Both the position numbers and the translations under genes were made by a program. From a bacterium (lineage in GTDB: Bacteria > Pseudomonadota > Alphaproteobacteria > Caulobacterales > Caulobacteraceae): a DNA stretch of 64,000 nt. Below, one piece after another: positions 8,705 to 16,555 of the stretch. Positions within the stretch are counted from its first letter, which is position 1; every line of letters begins with the position of its first letter. A model generated the notes under the pieces. It did not search any database. It was not told where the DNA came from and was given only the letters and a program-made list of their open reading frames with translations. Where the stretch lies: assembly GCA_030824495.1 (NCBI GenBank), contig JAVBXP010000012.1, forward strand, positions 62,001 to 126,000, given 5' to 3'.

Positions 8705-8941
8705 ATGGCCCCTATCCGCAAGTGGAGATCCGGGCGGTGGCGCGCCCAGGTTCGGCGCAAGGGTCGTGAGCTCAGCGCGGCGTTCGTGCGCCACGATGAC
8801 GCTAAGGGCTGGGCGCTGGACGCCGAGCGTCAGATAGACCGAGGCGACACCCCGCTCGCATGGCGACCACGGGCGGAACAGCGTGGAAACTCAATGCCGG
8901 AATGCGGGACTTATCTGGCTCGCGGCGCAAGCAGTCCACCC
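8705..8941 (+). pseudogene. Truncated tyrosine recombinase (dusA-associated integrase remnant)
   Basis: The first 50 or so residues, beginning MAPIRKWRSGRWRAQVRRKG and continuing through an ADxxGWALDAERQIDRGD-like segment, match the N-terminal arm of phage-type tyrosine integrases. After about 8,855 the reading no longer resembles the core-binding domain, and no catalytic domain (R, H-x-x-R, Y) follows. The next gene ends at 8942 on the other strand. The remnant starts 104 bases from the dusA start codon and reads away from it. It is probably left by a deleted island. The right edge is approximate. Confidence 0.65.
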
Positions 8942-10504
8942 TCAGGACGTAGGTCGCCGCGTGACTTCAAACCGTCGCAGGACATTGTGGGTGATCGTCT
9001 CCACAAAGGGATCCCTGGCCTTCAGGCCGTGCGCCCACTCCGTGGTGCCTGTGTTGAACACCTCGCCTGCCCCACGCTTGAAGCTCGCCAGGATCGCGTG
9101 CCCGCGCAGCACGCTAGCCTGCGCCTCGGCACTTGAGTCCCCCGACACGATCTCGGCGATGACGTCCAGCTTCTCGGGGGGAATGATCGGATTGTAGCCG
9201 CGATCGGCGTCTTCACCGAAGGCGCAAGGCGCGAGGCCGATGATCTCCAGATTGGAAGGTACGCCCAACATCGGGATCGCCTTGGGCAGCCCGTCCTTTC
9301 CGAACTCGAACTTGCAGCCGTCGCTCTCGTAGCCGATCAGCGGCAGGTCGCCGCCCAGCAAGTCGCCATAGAACAAGTCCGAGCCTTCCAGCGCCCAGTG
9401 CCGGTCGTCGTAGATCGTGAAGCCGCCCTGCCCGCGCGAGACACACATGCCGAGGCGATGATAGCCGGCGAACACAAAGCTCAAGCCGGTCAGCTCTGCC
9501 TCCGGTTGGCCAAAGGCCGGATGGGACCACAGGTGGGTGGCGTCTTCAGGCGCCACATCTTCGGCCTCGAAGCCCCGCCATTTGTGACAGACATAGGTCT
9601 TGCCGTCGTTCTCCCAGCGCACCTTCCAGAAGCAGGTGTTGCCGGACAGGATGCCGATCTTGCCGCCGCCGTCGACGAACGCTTCGACCTGCGCGCGCTG
9701 GCCGCCCGACCAATACTCGCTATGGCCGACGAAGAACGCCGAGGCGTAGTCGGCCAGCAGATGAGGCTCGATCTCCAGATCGTAGTCGGTGAAGAAATCC
9801 AGCACGTAGCCTTCGGCTTCGGCCCAGGCGACGAAGGCGTGTTCCCACTTGTGCAGGAAGCCTGCGGAACCGTCGTAGGGCGAGGCGCGGTGCGCGGCCA
9901 TCCACTTGGGGTCGCTGGCCCAGGGCCGCTCCTTGAAGCCGCGCTTGCGGTCATTGACCAGCCGTGGCGCATCGGCTGGCGGCGCGACGATCAACGGCGC
10001 GAAAGGCCGTTCAGTCGAGAGCACGCCGATGGCCTCATCCATCGCCTGATCGAAAGGCGTCTGGCCGCTCATCAGCCCGGTGACGTTGGAATAGGCGTTG
10101 GCCCCACCCCACCAGTTGTAGGCGTGATAGGTGTTGGTCGTCAGGATCAAGGCCGCCCGTGAGCCGGGCGCTCCTCGCGGCGGCTTCACACAGACGAAGT
10201 GATGGGCCTCAGCCCCCTGCGCATCGACCAGCTTGATGTCGTAGTAGCCGGAAACCCAGGCCTCCCCCACCTCAAGCTCCAGGGTCTGGCTCCAGCCGCA
10301 GCCGTCACGATCGACATTCGGCGGAACAGGCTGGTCGGCCACCGCGACCTCGTCGATCGTCGCAACAACGGTGTCGGAGGCGCCAATGCGGGTGATCTCC
10401 AGCCGGCACGGCCCATGGGTGGCGCTCGCGAAGAGGCTGAAGCGCTCGCCCGGACGGACGCTCAGACGGTCAGTGTAGCAACCCAGCATGCAACGCCCTC
10501 CCAT
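8942..10504 (-). CDS. N,N-dimethylformamidase large-subunit-like amidohydrolase
   Basis: A 520-residue protein that matches the C-terminal region family of the N,N-dimethylformamidase large subunit. It has an N-terminal beta-sandwich domain (about 1-110), then LTTNTYHAYNWWGGANAYSN (122-140), GHSEYWS and GKIGILSGNTCFWKVRWEN, all typical of the family's amidotransferase-like fold. The family includes the Fe-dependent DMF hydrolase, but most members are of unknown substrate; no small-subunit gene is seen. The start at 10504 has GAAGG upstream. A degenerate copy of the GATAGT palindrome (10520-10535) lies just before it, which links it to the regulon of the neighbouring genes. It probably hydrolyses an amide taken up by the adjacent TonB receptor. 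Confidence 0.82.
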   Translation of the reverse strand: MGGRCMLGCYTDRLSVRPGERFSLFASATHGPCRLEITRIGASDTVVATIDEVAVADQPVPPNVDRDGCGWSQTLELEVGEAWVSGYYDIKLVDAQGAEAHHFVCVKPPRGAPGSRAALILTTNTYHAYNWWGGANAYSNVTGLMSGQTPFDQAMDEAIGVLSTERPFAPLIVAPPADAPRLVNDRKRGFKERPWASDPKWMAAHRASPYDGSAGFLHKWEHAFVAWAEAEGYVLDFFTDYDLEIEPHLLADYASAFFVGHSEYWSGGQRAQVEAFVDGGGKIGILSGNTCFWKVRWENDGKTYVCHKWRGFEAEDVAPEDATHLWSHPAFGQPEAELTGLSFVFAGYHRLGMCVSRGQGGFTIYDDRHWALEGSDLFYGDLLGGDLPLIGYESDGCKFEFGKDGLPKAIPMLGVPSNLEIIGLAPCAFGEDADRGYNPIIPPEKLDVIAEIVSGDSSAEAQASVLRGHAILASFKRGAGEVFNTGTTEWAHGLKARDPFVETITHNVLRRFEVTRRPTS

Positions 10505-10519
10505 TGGCTTGCCTTCTAC

Positions 10520-10535
10520 GATAGTATTTATTATT
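10520..10535. promoter_or_regulatory. Degenerate GATAGT palindrome (candidate TetR operator)
   Basis: GATAGT-ATTT-ATTATT. The left arm is perfect and the right arm differs at two of six bases from ACTATC. It lies 15 bases upstream of the amidase start. Confidence 0.45.
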
Positions 10536-10662
10536 GCAGGAGCAACTTCTTTGCGGCGCCAAGCGCCCTGCGCGCGCTGCGCTCCCACTGGGCTGAATTT
10601 GCCACAAAAGCCGGCGCCCGGATCACCACCCCCTGGGAAATGTGACGAAGCTATTGCGCTAG

Positions 10663-10678
10663 GATAGTTTTTACTATC
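10663..10678. promoter_or_regulatory. GATAGT-N4-ACTATC palindrome (candidate TetR operator)
   Basis: GATAGTTTTTACTATC, a perfect 6-4-6 palindrome 45 bases before the TonB receptor start. The same arms recur at 16527-16542. Confidence 0.7.
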
Positions 10679-10723
10679 GCTTTAGGGAAATCGCGGTTGC
10701 GACAAGAACTGGTCGGGGATGAC

Positions 10724-12961
10724 ATGAAAACGGTCTGGATGATGGGCTGCGCCCTTGTGGCGCTTTCTGCAGGCGCGGCGTACGCGCAAGACAGCACGGC
10801 GACGGTCGAGGAAATCGTCGTCACGGCGCAAAAGCGTTCCGAGAACCTCCAGGACGTGCCGGTCGCGCTGACCGCGATCACGGGCTCGGCTCTCGCGAAC
10901 CAAGGCGTCAACAACGTGGTCGCCTTGAACAACCTGGCTCCCGGCCTGCGCGTCAGCAGCGGCGACGCCGCAGCCAACCCGAAGATCTTCATCCGCGGGG
11001 TCGGGCTCAGCGATTTCAACCCGAACTCGTCCAGCGGCGTCGGCATCTATGTCGACAGCGTCTACATCGGCTCGCCCCTGGCGCAGATGGCCGGCTTCTT
11101 CGACCTGGCCCAGGTCGAGGTGCTGCGTGGGCCGCAAGGCACGCTCTACGGCCGCAACACCAACGGCGGCGCGATCAACGTCACCACCAAGCGCCCGACC
11201 CAGACATTCACCGCCGACGTCGCGGCCGAGTACGCGACCTATAACGCGGTCAATCTCACCGCCGCGGTCGGCGGCCCGATCGTCCAGGACAAGCTCGCCT
11301 TCCGTGTGGCCGGCCAGTATGTCGCCGACGACGGCTTCACCTACAACCGCGTCACCGGCAATGACGTCAACGCCACCAACTATTGGGCGGGCAGAGCTCA
11401 ACTGCTCTACACGCCCAACGAGGACCTCGAGGTCCTGGCCCAGGTCAACCGCTTCGTGAACCGCGGCGACGCCACCGCTCCGCAGCATCGCGCCCTGTTC
11501 CCGGCCACCGCCGCAGCCACAGGGTCCGACGGCTTCTGCGCCCCGGCCTTCTACGCCAGCGGCCAGTGCACCGACTTGCTGGGCTACGCCGACACCGACA
11601 ACGACCGCTACGCCGGCGACTACAATCTCGAGGGCAAAGACAAGGTCGATCTGTTCGGCTCCTCGCTGGAAGCCAATTGGGATCTGGGCGCAGTCTCGCT
11701 GGTCTCGGTGACCGCCTACCAGTGGGCGCACCGCAATGCGCTGGAGAACACCGACTCCAGCCCGCTACAGATGATTGAGATCAACTACCTCTCGCGCTCA
11801 CAGCAGTTCACCCAGGAACTGCGCCTGCAATCGAACGATCCGGCCGCGCGTCTGAAGTGGGTCACAGGCCTTTACTACATGGACGAGACGATCAAGAACG
11901 CCACGCAGCAGGACATTCTGCGCGATCTGCGTCCGCTGTTCACGACCCCGGACAATCCGACCGGCGTCAGCCTGGAAAACAGCGTCGCGGTGTTCGGCAC
12001 GCCCTACACCCAGAAGACCAAGGGCTATGCAATCTTCGGCCAGGCCGACTACTCGCTGACCGACCGCCTGACGGCGACCGTTGGTCTGCGCTGGTCCGCC
12101 GACGACAAGGACTTCGATTATCGCAGCACCGCCGAGGGCTCGATCATCCTGCTCGAATCCAAGCAGAGCAAGACTTTCTCCGATTGGTCGGGGCGCCTAG
12201 GCCTGCGTTACGCGGTCAATGACGACGTCAACGTCTACGCTACCTACAGCCGCGGCTATAAGGCGGGCGGGTTCTTCGGCGGCCTTGCGACCACCCCGGA
12301 AGAGCTCGAACCTTACGACAACGAAACGCTCGACGCCTACGAAGTCGGGGTGAAGTCCGAGCTGTTCGATCGCCGCGTGCGCCTGAACCTGTCGGCCTTC
12401 TACTACGACTACCAGAACCAGCAGGTCTTCGCCCAAGCCCTGCGCAACGGCCTGACCGTGCTGGTGCTCGACAACGCCGCCAGCTCCAAGGTCTACGGCG
12501 CCGAAGCCGATCTGACCGCGCGCCCGACCGAGAACCTGTCGATCACCGCCGGCCTGTCGCTGCTGAACGCCAAGTACGGCGAATACGAGTCGGATGGCGA
12601 CGACTTCACCGACAACCGCCTGCCGCAGTCGCCGAAGGTGACCTTCAACGCTGCGGTCAATTACGCCTTCCCGCTGGCGTCGGGCGCCTCGATCGTGACC
12701 AGCGCCGACGCCGCCTATTCGTCGAAGATCTACTTTGACAATTCCAACGCCGATCGTCTCTCGCAAGACGGCGTCTGGATCGCCGGGGCCCAGGCCAGCT
12801 GGCGCTCACCCGACACCTCGATCGAGGCTGGCGTCTTCGCCCGCAACGTCTTCAACGACGACTACTTCGTGTCGATCTCCAACATCGACAGCCTCGGCGA
12901 GGACCTGTTGACCTACAATCGGCCGCGCAGCCTTGGTGTGTTCCTGCGCTACCACTACTAG
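10724..12961 (+). CDS. TonB-dependent receptor
   Basis: A 745-residue outer-membrane receptor. It has a signal peptide ending AAYAQ, a TonB box in EEIVVTAQKR, and a plug domain with the signature FIRGVG and VEVLRGPQGTLYGRNTNGGAINV. The beta-barrel ends YNRPRSLGVFLRYHY with the terminal aromatic typical of outer-membrane proteins. It resembles the receptor group of Caulobacterales and sphingomonads used for small organic molecules. The start at 10724 has GGGGA upstream and gives the signal peptide. It is divergent from the amidase, with palindromes in between. It probably imports the substrate of this island. Confidence 0.92.
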   Translation: MKTVWMMGCALVALSAGAAYAQDSTATVEEIVVTAQKRSENLQDVPVALTAITGSALANQGVNNVVALNNLAPGLRVSSGDAAANPKIFIRGVGLSDFNPNSSSGVGIYVDSVYIGSPLAQMAGFFDLAQVEVLRGPQGTLYGRNTNGGAINVTTKRPTQTFTADVAAEYATYNAVNLTAAVGGPIVQDKLAFRVAGQYVADDGFTYNRVTGNDVNATNYWAGRAQLLYTPNEDLEVLAQVNRFVNRGDATAPQHRALFPATAAATGSDGFCAPAFYASGQCTDLLGYADTDNDRYAGDYNLEGKDKVDLFGSSLEANWDLGAVSLVSVTAYQWAHRNALENTDSSPLQMIEINYLSRSQQFTQELRLQSNDPAARLKWVTGLYYMDETIKNATQQDILRDLRPLFTTPDNPTGVSLENSVAVFGTPYTQKTKGYAIFGQADYSLTDRLTATVGLRWSADDKDFDYRSTAEGSIILLESKQSKTFSDWSGRLGLRYAVNDDVNVYATYSRGYKAGGFFGGLATTPEELEPYDNETLDAYEVGVKSELFDRRVRLNLSAFYYDYQNQQVFAQALRNGLTVLVLDNAASSKVYGAEADLTARPTENLSITAGLSLLNAKYGEYESDGDDFTDNRLPQSPKVTFNAAVNYAFPLASGASIVTSADAAYSSKIYFDNSNADRLSQDGVWIAGAQASWRSPDTSIEAGVFARNVFNDDYFVSISNIDSLGEDLLTYNRPRSLGVFLRYHY

Positions 12962-12970
12962 GACCTGCGA

Positions 12971-12999
12971 GCCCTGGCGCCCCGCGCGTCAGGGCTTCG
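12971..12999 (+). terminator. Hairpin after the TonB receptor, candidate terminator
   Basis: A 10 bp stem (12971-12980 with 12986-12995, one G-T pair) starts 10 bases after the stop. There are only two T after it, so termination strength is doubtful. Confidence 0.45.
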
Positions 13000-13072
13000 C
13001 CGACGTTTCGCCCGGCAACCTAGCCCTGCTATAGAACTCGCGATCGTCAATCCGGCGAGATCTCGGAATCAA

Positions 13073-13768
13073 ATGGCGAAACGCGCACCGGCTTCGGCCG
13101 CTACAGTCACAACGCCGTCCCTCGACGCGAAGTCGCTGCCTTCGCGGCCGCGGGGCAAAAACACCTACGAGGTCGTTCTGGCGACTACCGGCGAGCTTTT
13201 GGCCGAGGTGGGGTTCGAGCGACTGACCACCAATCTTGTCTGCGAACGGGCCGGCCTCACTCCCCCGGCGCTCTATCGCTACTTCCCGAACAAGTATGCG
13301 CTGATCTCCGAACTCGCCCGACGCCTCATGGAGGCCCAGGACGAGGCGGTTTTCGCGTGGATGGACCAGGGCGGCGCCGCAGCGCGCACTCTCGAAGAAG
13401 CTGTCGAACAGAACCTCATCCTCCAAAAGCAGGTGATCGCCATCACCCGGAGCCAGCCCGGCGGCCTCTGGATTCTGCGCGCGATCCGCGCCGTGCCGAT
13501 GCTGCAGGAGGTTCGCACCGCCTCGCGCAATAAGGTCCTGGACCGGATGTTTGACGCTCTTCGCGACGCCTATCCGACTGTCAGCGACGAGCACCTGCGC
13601 ACAGCGATGCGCCTCTCCGAGCAGATGACCTACGCCGCCGTGGAGATGATCATCGAGGACCCCAGCCTCGACGACGACAAGGTCGCCGAGGAAGTCAGCT
13701 GGATGGTCAGCCTGTACTACCATCAGCTAGCCGCGCGCGGGTCGCGCCCGAGGCCGCCAAAAGGCTGA
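13073..13768 (+). CDS. TetR/AcrR family transcriptional regulator
   Basis: A 231-residue regulator. After a 25-residue polar extension comes the TetR helix-turn-helix: VVLATTGELLAEVGFERLTT, then LVCERAGLTPPALYRYFPNK. The C-terminal ligand domain is not specific to a known group. It sits between the TonB receptor and the convergent MFS gene, inside the island whose promoters carry the GATAGT palindrome, so it is the best candidate to bind that site. Its own promoter shows no clear copy. Its 3' end overlaps the MFS gene by 62 bases on the opposite strand. Confidence 0.9.
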   Translation: MAKRAPASAATVTTPSLDAKSLPSRPRGKNTYEVVLATTGELLAEVGFERLTTNLVCERAGLTPPALYRYFPNKYALISELARRLMEAQDEAVFAWMDQGGAAARTLEEAVEQNLILQKQVIAITRSQPGGLWILRAIRAVPMLQEVRTASRNKVLDRMFDALRDAYPTVSDEHLRTAMRLSEQMTYAAVEMIIEDPSLDDDKVAEEVSWMVSLYYHQLAARGSRPRPPKG

Positions 13769-14882
13769 TCAAGCCGACTGCGCAGGCCAGCAACACCGCC
13801 GACAGGGCGATGGCGCGGCGCACCTCGCCGTCGGCCACGACGACCGAGGCGACCAGGGGGCCGAAGCTGCTGCCCAACAGTTGAGCGGTCCCAAGCTGCA
13901 TGGCCGCCCGCCGGCTTGGATCGAGCTTGATCAGCAGCAGGGTCTGGAACGGCAAGGCGAAGAGCCAGAGGAACCCGAAAGCCGCGACGGCGATCATGAA
14001 CACCATGGCGCTCGGTCCCCCCCAAAGCACCGCCATAATCACCGCGTTCAGAAGCCCGACCACGATCAGCACGCCTGCTGGCCGCCAGCGGCGTCCGGCG
14101 AGCGTCGCCGCGGCCCCGCCGACGACCTGCAGCCCCAGCGCCACGGCGACCGCGAGACCAGCCTGCTGCGGGGTCAGGCCCGAAAGCTCGGCGAGAGGTT
14201 CGAGGTAGACCCACAAGGCGACGATGAAGGCCATGAAGAGAAAGGTCGCCAGCAGCCCGATCAACGGTCTCAAGCCGAGCTTTGGCCCACCTTTTTCCGG
14301 CTTCGGCAGCGGTGCGAAATGGTCGGGCCCCATCGCGGCCGCGGCGGCGGTCAGCAAGGAAATCACACCCAAGGCCGCTAGCGCTCCATTGATCCCGAAC
14401 TGCGGAACCACCGTCGCTGGCAAGGCCGCGGCGAGGATCAATTGCGCCAGGGTCTGAACCGTGACGAACACGCCCGAGGCGCGCTCGGGCCGGTCAGCGC
14501 GCGCGATCGTGCTGATGGCCATCCATAGCATCAGGCCCGCAAACATGCCGGCCAGGCCGCGGACGGCGATGACGCCAAAGCCGCTGGCCCAAGTGGTGGC
14601 GAACATGGTCGCGGCGTGCGCCAGGCAGATCACCGCCATCTTCAACCGCACGCGATCAGGTTTCAGGAAAGCCGCGCCAAGACCGCAGGCTAGGCCGAGG
14701 GCCAGAAGCTCCACCGTCGCGGCAAGACCAATCTGCGACGACGTCAATCGCCCTTCTCGCTCCAACCCGCCAAGGATGACGGGCTGCAACCCGGCGATCA
14801 GCAGAGCGGTGACGCCAACCCCGAGCGAGATCGTGGCGTCGCGACGACTCAGCGGCGTCCGCACGCCGGCCGCGAGGCTCAC
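13707..14882 (-). CDS. MFS transporter
   Basis: A 391-residue inner-membrane protein with about 12 hydrophobic segments, of the major facilitator type. The first helix follows RRDATISLGVGVTALLIAGL. It starts with GTG in a 4-base overlap (GTGA) with the aldolase stop, so it is translated with the aldolase and the kinase as the last gene of the operon. It is likely to move the substrate or a product of the aldolase pathway across the inner membrane. Direction and substrate are unknown. Confidence 0.85.
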   Translation of the reverse strand: MSLAAGVRTPLSRRDATISLGVGVTALLIAGLQPVILGGLEREGRLTSSQIGLAATVELLALGLACGLGAAFLKPDRVRLKMAVICLAHAATMFATTWASGFGVIAVRGLAGMFAGLMLWMAISTIARADRPERASGVFVTVQTLAQLILAAALPATVVPQFGINGALAALGVISLLTAAAAAMGPDHFAPLPKPEKGGPKLGLRPLIGLLATFLFMAFIVALWVYLEPLAELSGLTPQQAGLAVAVALGLQVVGGAAATLAGRRWRPAGVLIVVGLLNAVIMAVLWGGPSAMVFMIAVAAFGFLWLFALPFQTLLLIKLDPSRRAAMQLGTAQLLGSSFGPLVASVVVADGEVRRAIALSAVLLACAVGLISLLAASGATRARLADGSTG

Positions 14883-15532
14883 GACTTCTGGCCGTAGCTT
14901 CGGAAGCGCTGGAGGATGAGATCCATCTCCTCCCCGCTCAGCAATTTGGGGCCGCCGATCGCCAAGGTTCCCCAGTAGACGGCAGCCTGCTCTTCGATCT
15001 CCTCGGTGATGGCCAGGGCGGAATCGAGGTTCCTCGCCACGACGATTTGGCCGTGGTTGGCCATCAGGGCCGCGGCTCGGCCGTCCAGCGTCTCAACAAC
15101 CGCCTCGGCCAATTCCACGGACCCAAAGGTGGCGTAGGGCGCGACCGGCACGCTGCCCCCGCCGCCCACCGCCACCATGTAGTGCATCGAGGGGATCTCC
15201 CGTCCGGCGCAGGCCAGTATGGTGGCGTGCCGCGAGTGGCAGTGAACGACCGCGTTGGCGTCGAGCCGGCGATTGAGGATCTGCTGATGCATTCGCCACT
15301 CGCTGGAGGGCCGCAGCGCCCCTTCCGGGGTCGAGCCGTCGGGCTGCACCAACACCATTTGGTCCCCGCTCAAGCGCTCCGGCGACACCCCGCTGGGCGT
15401 CACCAACATCGCCTCGCCGCACCTCGCCGAGACATTGCCCGACGTGCCACGATTGAGGCCGCGCGCGTCCATCGCCTTCATCACCTGCGCCATTCGATCG
15501 CGCAGCTGATCTTCGGTCATAGGTTGAGCCAT
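14879..15532 (-). CDS. Class II aldolase/adducin family protein
   Basis: A 217-residue Zn aldolase of the L-fuculose-1-phosphate aldolase type. Visible are the GTSGNVSAR phosphate loop (29-37), catalytic E78 in SSEWRMH, the HCHS Zn ligands H97 and H99, and H160 in MANHGQI. It would cleave a phosphorylated keto- or aldose-like compound by retro-aldol reaction. The start overlaps the kinase stop by one base (TGATG); MTEDQLRDRM four residues later is an alternative start. The tight coupling to a PfkB kinase suggests kinase then aldolase order. Confidence 0.88.
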   Translation of the reverse strand: MAQPMTEDQLRDRMAQVMKAMDARGLNRGTSGNVSARCGEAMLVTPSGVSPERLSGDQMVLVQPDGSTPEGALRPSSEWRMHQQILNRRLDANAVVHCHSRHATILACAGREIPSMHYMVAVGGGGSVPVAPYATFGSVELAEAVVETLDGRAAALMANHGQIVVARNLDSALAITEEIEEQAAVYWGTLAIGGPKLLSGEEMDLILQRFRSYGQKS

Positions 15533-16476
15533 CAGCCGATCTCCCCAAGAGGCATGGCGGCCATCGCCGCCTCGGTCGCTTCGAAACTCTCAAGCTTGCC
15601 GAGCGTCGCCAGGCCTTGGGCGACGAGGGCCGCGGTGGCCGTGGCGAAGCGGCAGGCTTCAAGCGGCTCCCACCCGCGAGAGAGCGCGGCGATGAAGCCG
15701 GCGCAATAGGAGTCGCCGCAGCTGGTGGTGTCCACCGGTGTGATGACATGGGCCGGCAGACTATGGCGGCCATCCTGCAGCACCACGTGAGAGCCGCGCC
15801 CGCCATTCTTGATGATGCAGGCCTTGGCCCCCAGCCCCAGGAAGACGTCCGCCGCAGCATCGAGATCTTCGGTTCCCGTCAAGGCCAGGGCCTCGGCCGC
15901 GCTGGGCATGAAATAGTCCACGAAGGGCAGCAATAGTTTGAGCTCGTCGAAGGCCGAGCCTTGGGGCGAGATCAGGTCGCAGGTGACGACTGCGCCGGCT
16001 TCATGAGCCGCCTGCAAAAGTTTCGCGCCAGGACCGCCGTCGAGCTTGGGACCAGCGACGCCGCCATAGTGGAGGAACCGGGCCTGTCGAGCAGCGTCCA
16101 GGACCTCGTCGTTGACGGCGGCCAGCATCCCGGCCCCCAGAGCGTGGAAGTTGGGTCGCCGCCCCTTGGAGTCCACCGCCAATACGGTTGTCGAGGTCGG
16201 CATGCCAGGGCGCACCGGCAGCAGGGAGGTATCCACCTTGCTCTCCTCCAGCGCCATGCGGACGAACCGGCCGATCAGGTCGTCGCCTAAGGCGGAGGCG
16301 AGCTTGACCGGAACTCCAAGCCTCGCCGCAATCATGGCCGCGCCGCCAGCTGTCCCTGCCGGCGCGCAGGCGATGCCCTGGATGAGGGTCGTGCCCTCGC
16401 CTTGCGGAAGGGCGTCGATCGGGCTGGCCACGACGTCCAGCGTCACCAAGCCAATGGTCAACAGTCCGGTCTTCAT
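15532..16476 (-). CDS. PfkB family carbohydrate kinase
   Basis: A 314-residue ribokinase-fold kinase. The N-terminal GxAGGAAMIAARLG segment and the C-terminal anion-hole motif VDTTSCGDSYCAGF with catalytic D255 are visible. The motif has Cys253 where most members have Ala or Gly (GAGD), so it is slightly divergent. It is first in the operon kinase-aldolase-MFS, reading away from the aminotransferase, with a shared GATAGT operator in the 79-base gap. It probably phosphorylates the intermediate that the aldolase then splits. Confidence 0.88.
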   Translation of the reverse strand: MKTGLLTIGLVTLDVVASPIDALPQGEGTTLIQGIACAPAGTAGGAAMIAARLGVPVKLASALGDDLIGRFVRMALEESKVDTSLLPVRPGMPTSTTVLAVDSKGRRPNFHALGAGMLAAVNDEVLDAARQARFLHYGGVAGPKLDGGPGAKLLQAAHEAGAVVTCDLISPQGSAFDELKLLLPFVDYFMPSAAEALALTGTEDLDAAADVFLGLGAKACIIKNGGRGSHVVLQDGRHSLPAHVITPVDTTSCGDSYCAGFIAALSRGWEPLEACRFATATAALVAQGLATLGKLESFEATEAAMAAMPLGEIG

Positions 16477-16526
16477 CGCTGCGCGCCTCCCCTGACGGTC
16501 CTTGATTAGTAGGCCCAGAAAGATAG

Positions 16527-16542
16527 GATAGTCAAAACTATC
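16527..16542. promoter_or_regulatory. GATAGT-N4-ACTATC palindrome (candidate TetR operator)
   Basis: GATAGTCAAAACTATC lies between the divergent kinase operon (start 16476) and the aminotransferase (start 16556). The arms are identical to those at 10663-10678, but the 4-base spacer differs, which argues for a protein-binding site rather than a repeat. Confidence 0.72.
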
Positions 16543-16555
16543 TTAGGGGATCGAT

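Noticed and set aside
13022..13072. Possible operator in front of the TetR gene
   Set aside because: The sequence has CTATAGAAC but no GATAGT-N4-ACTATC match, so autoregulation through this site is not claimed.
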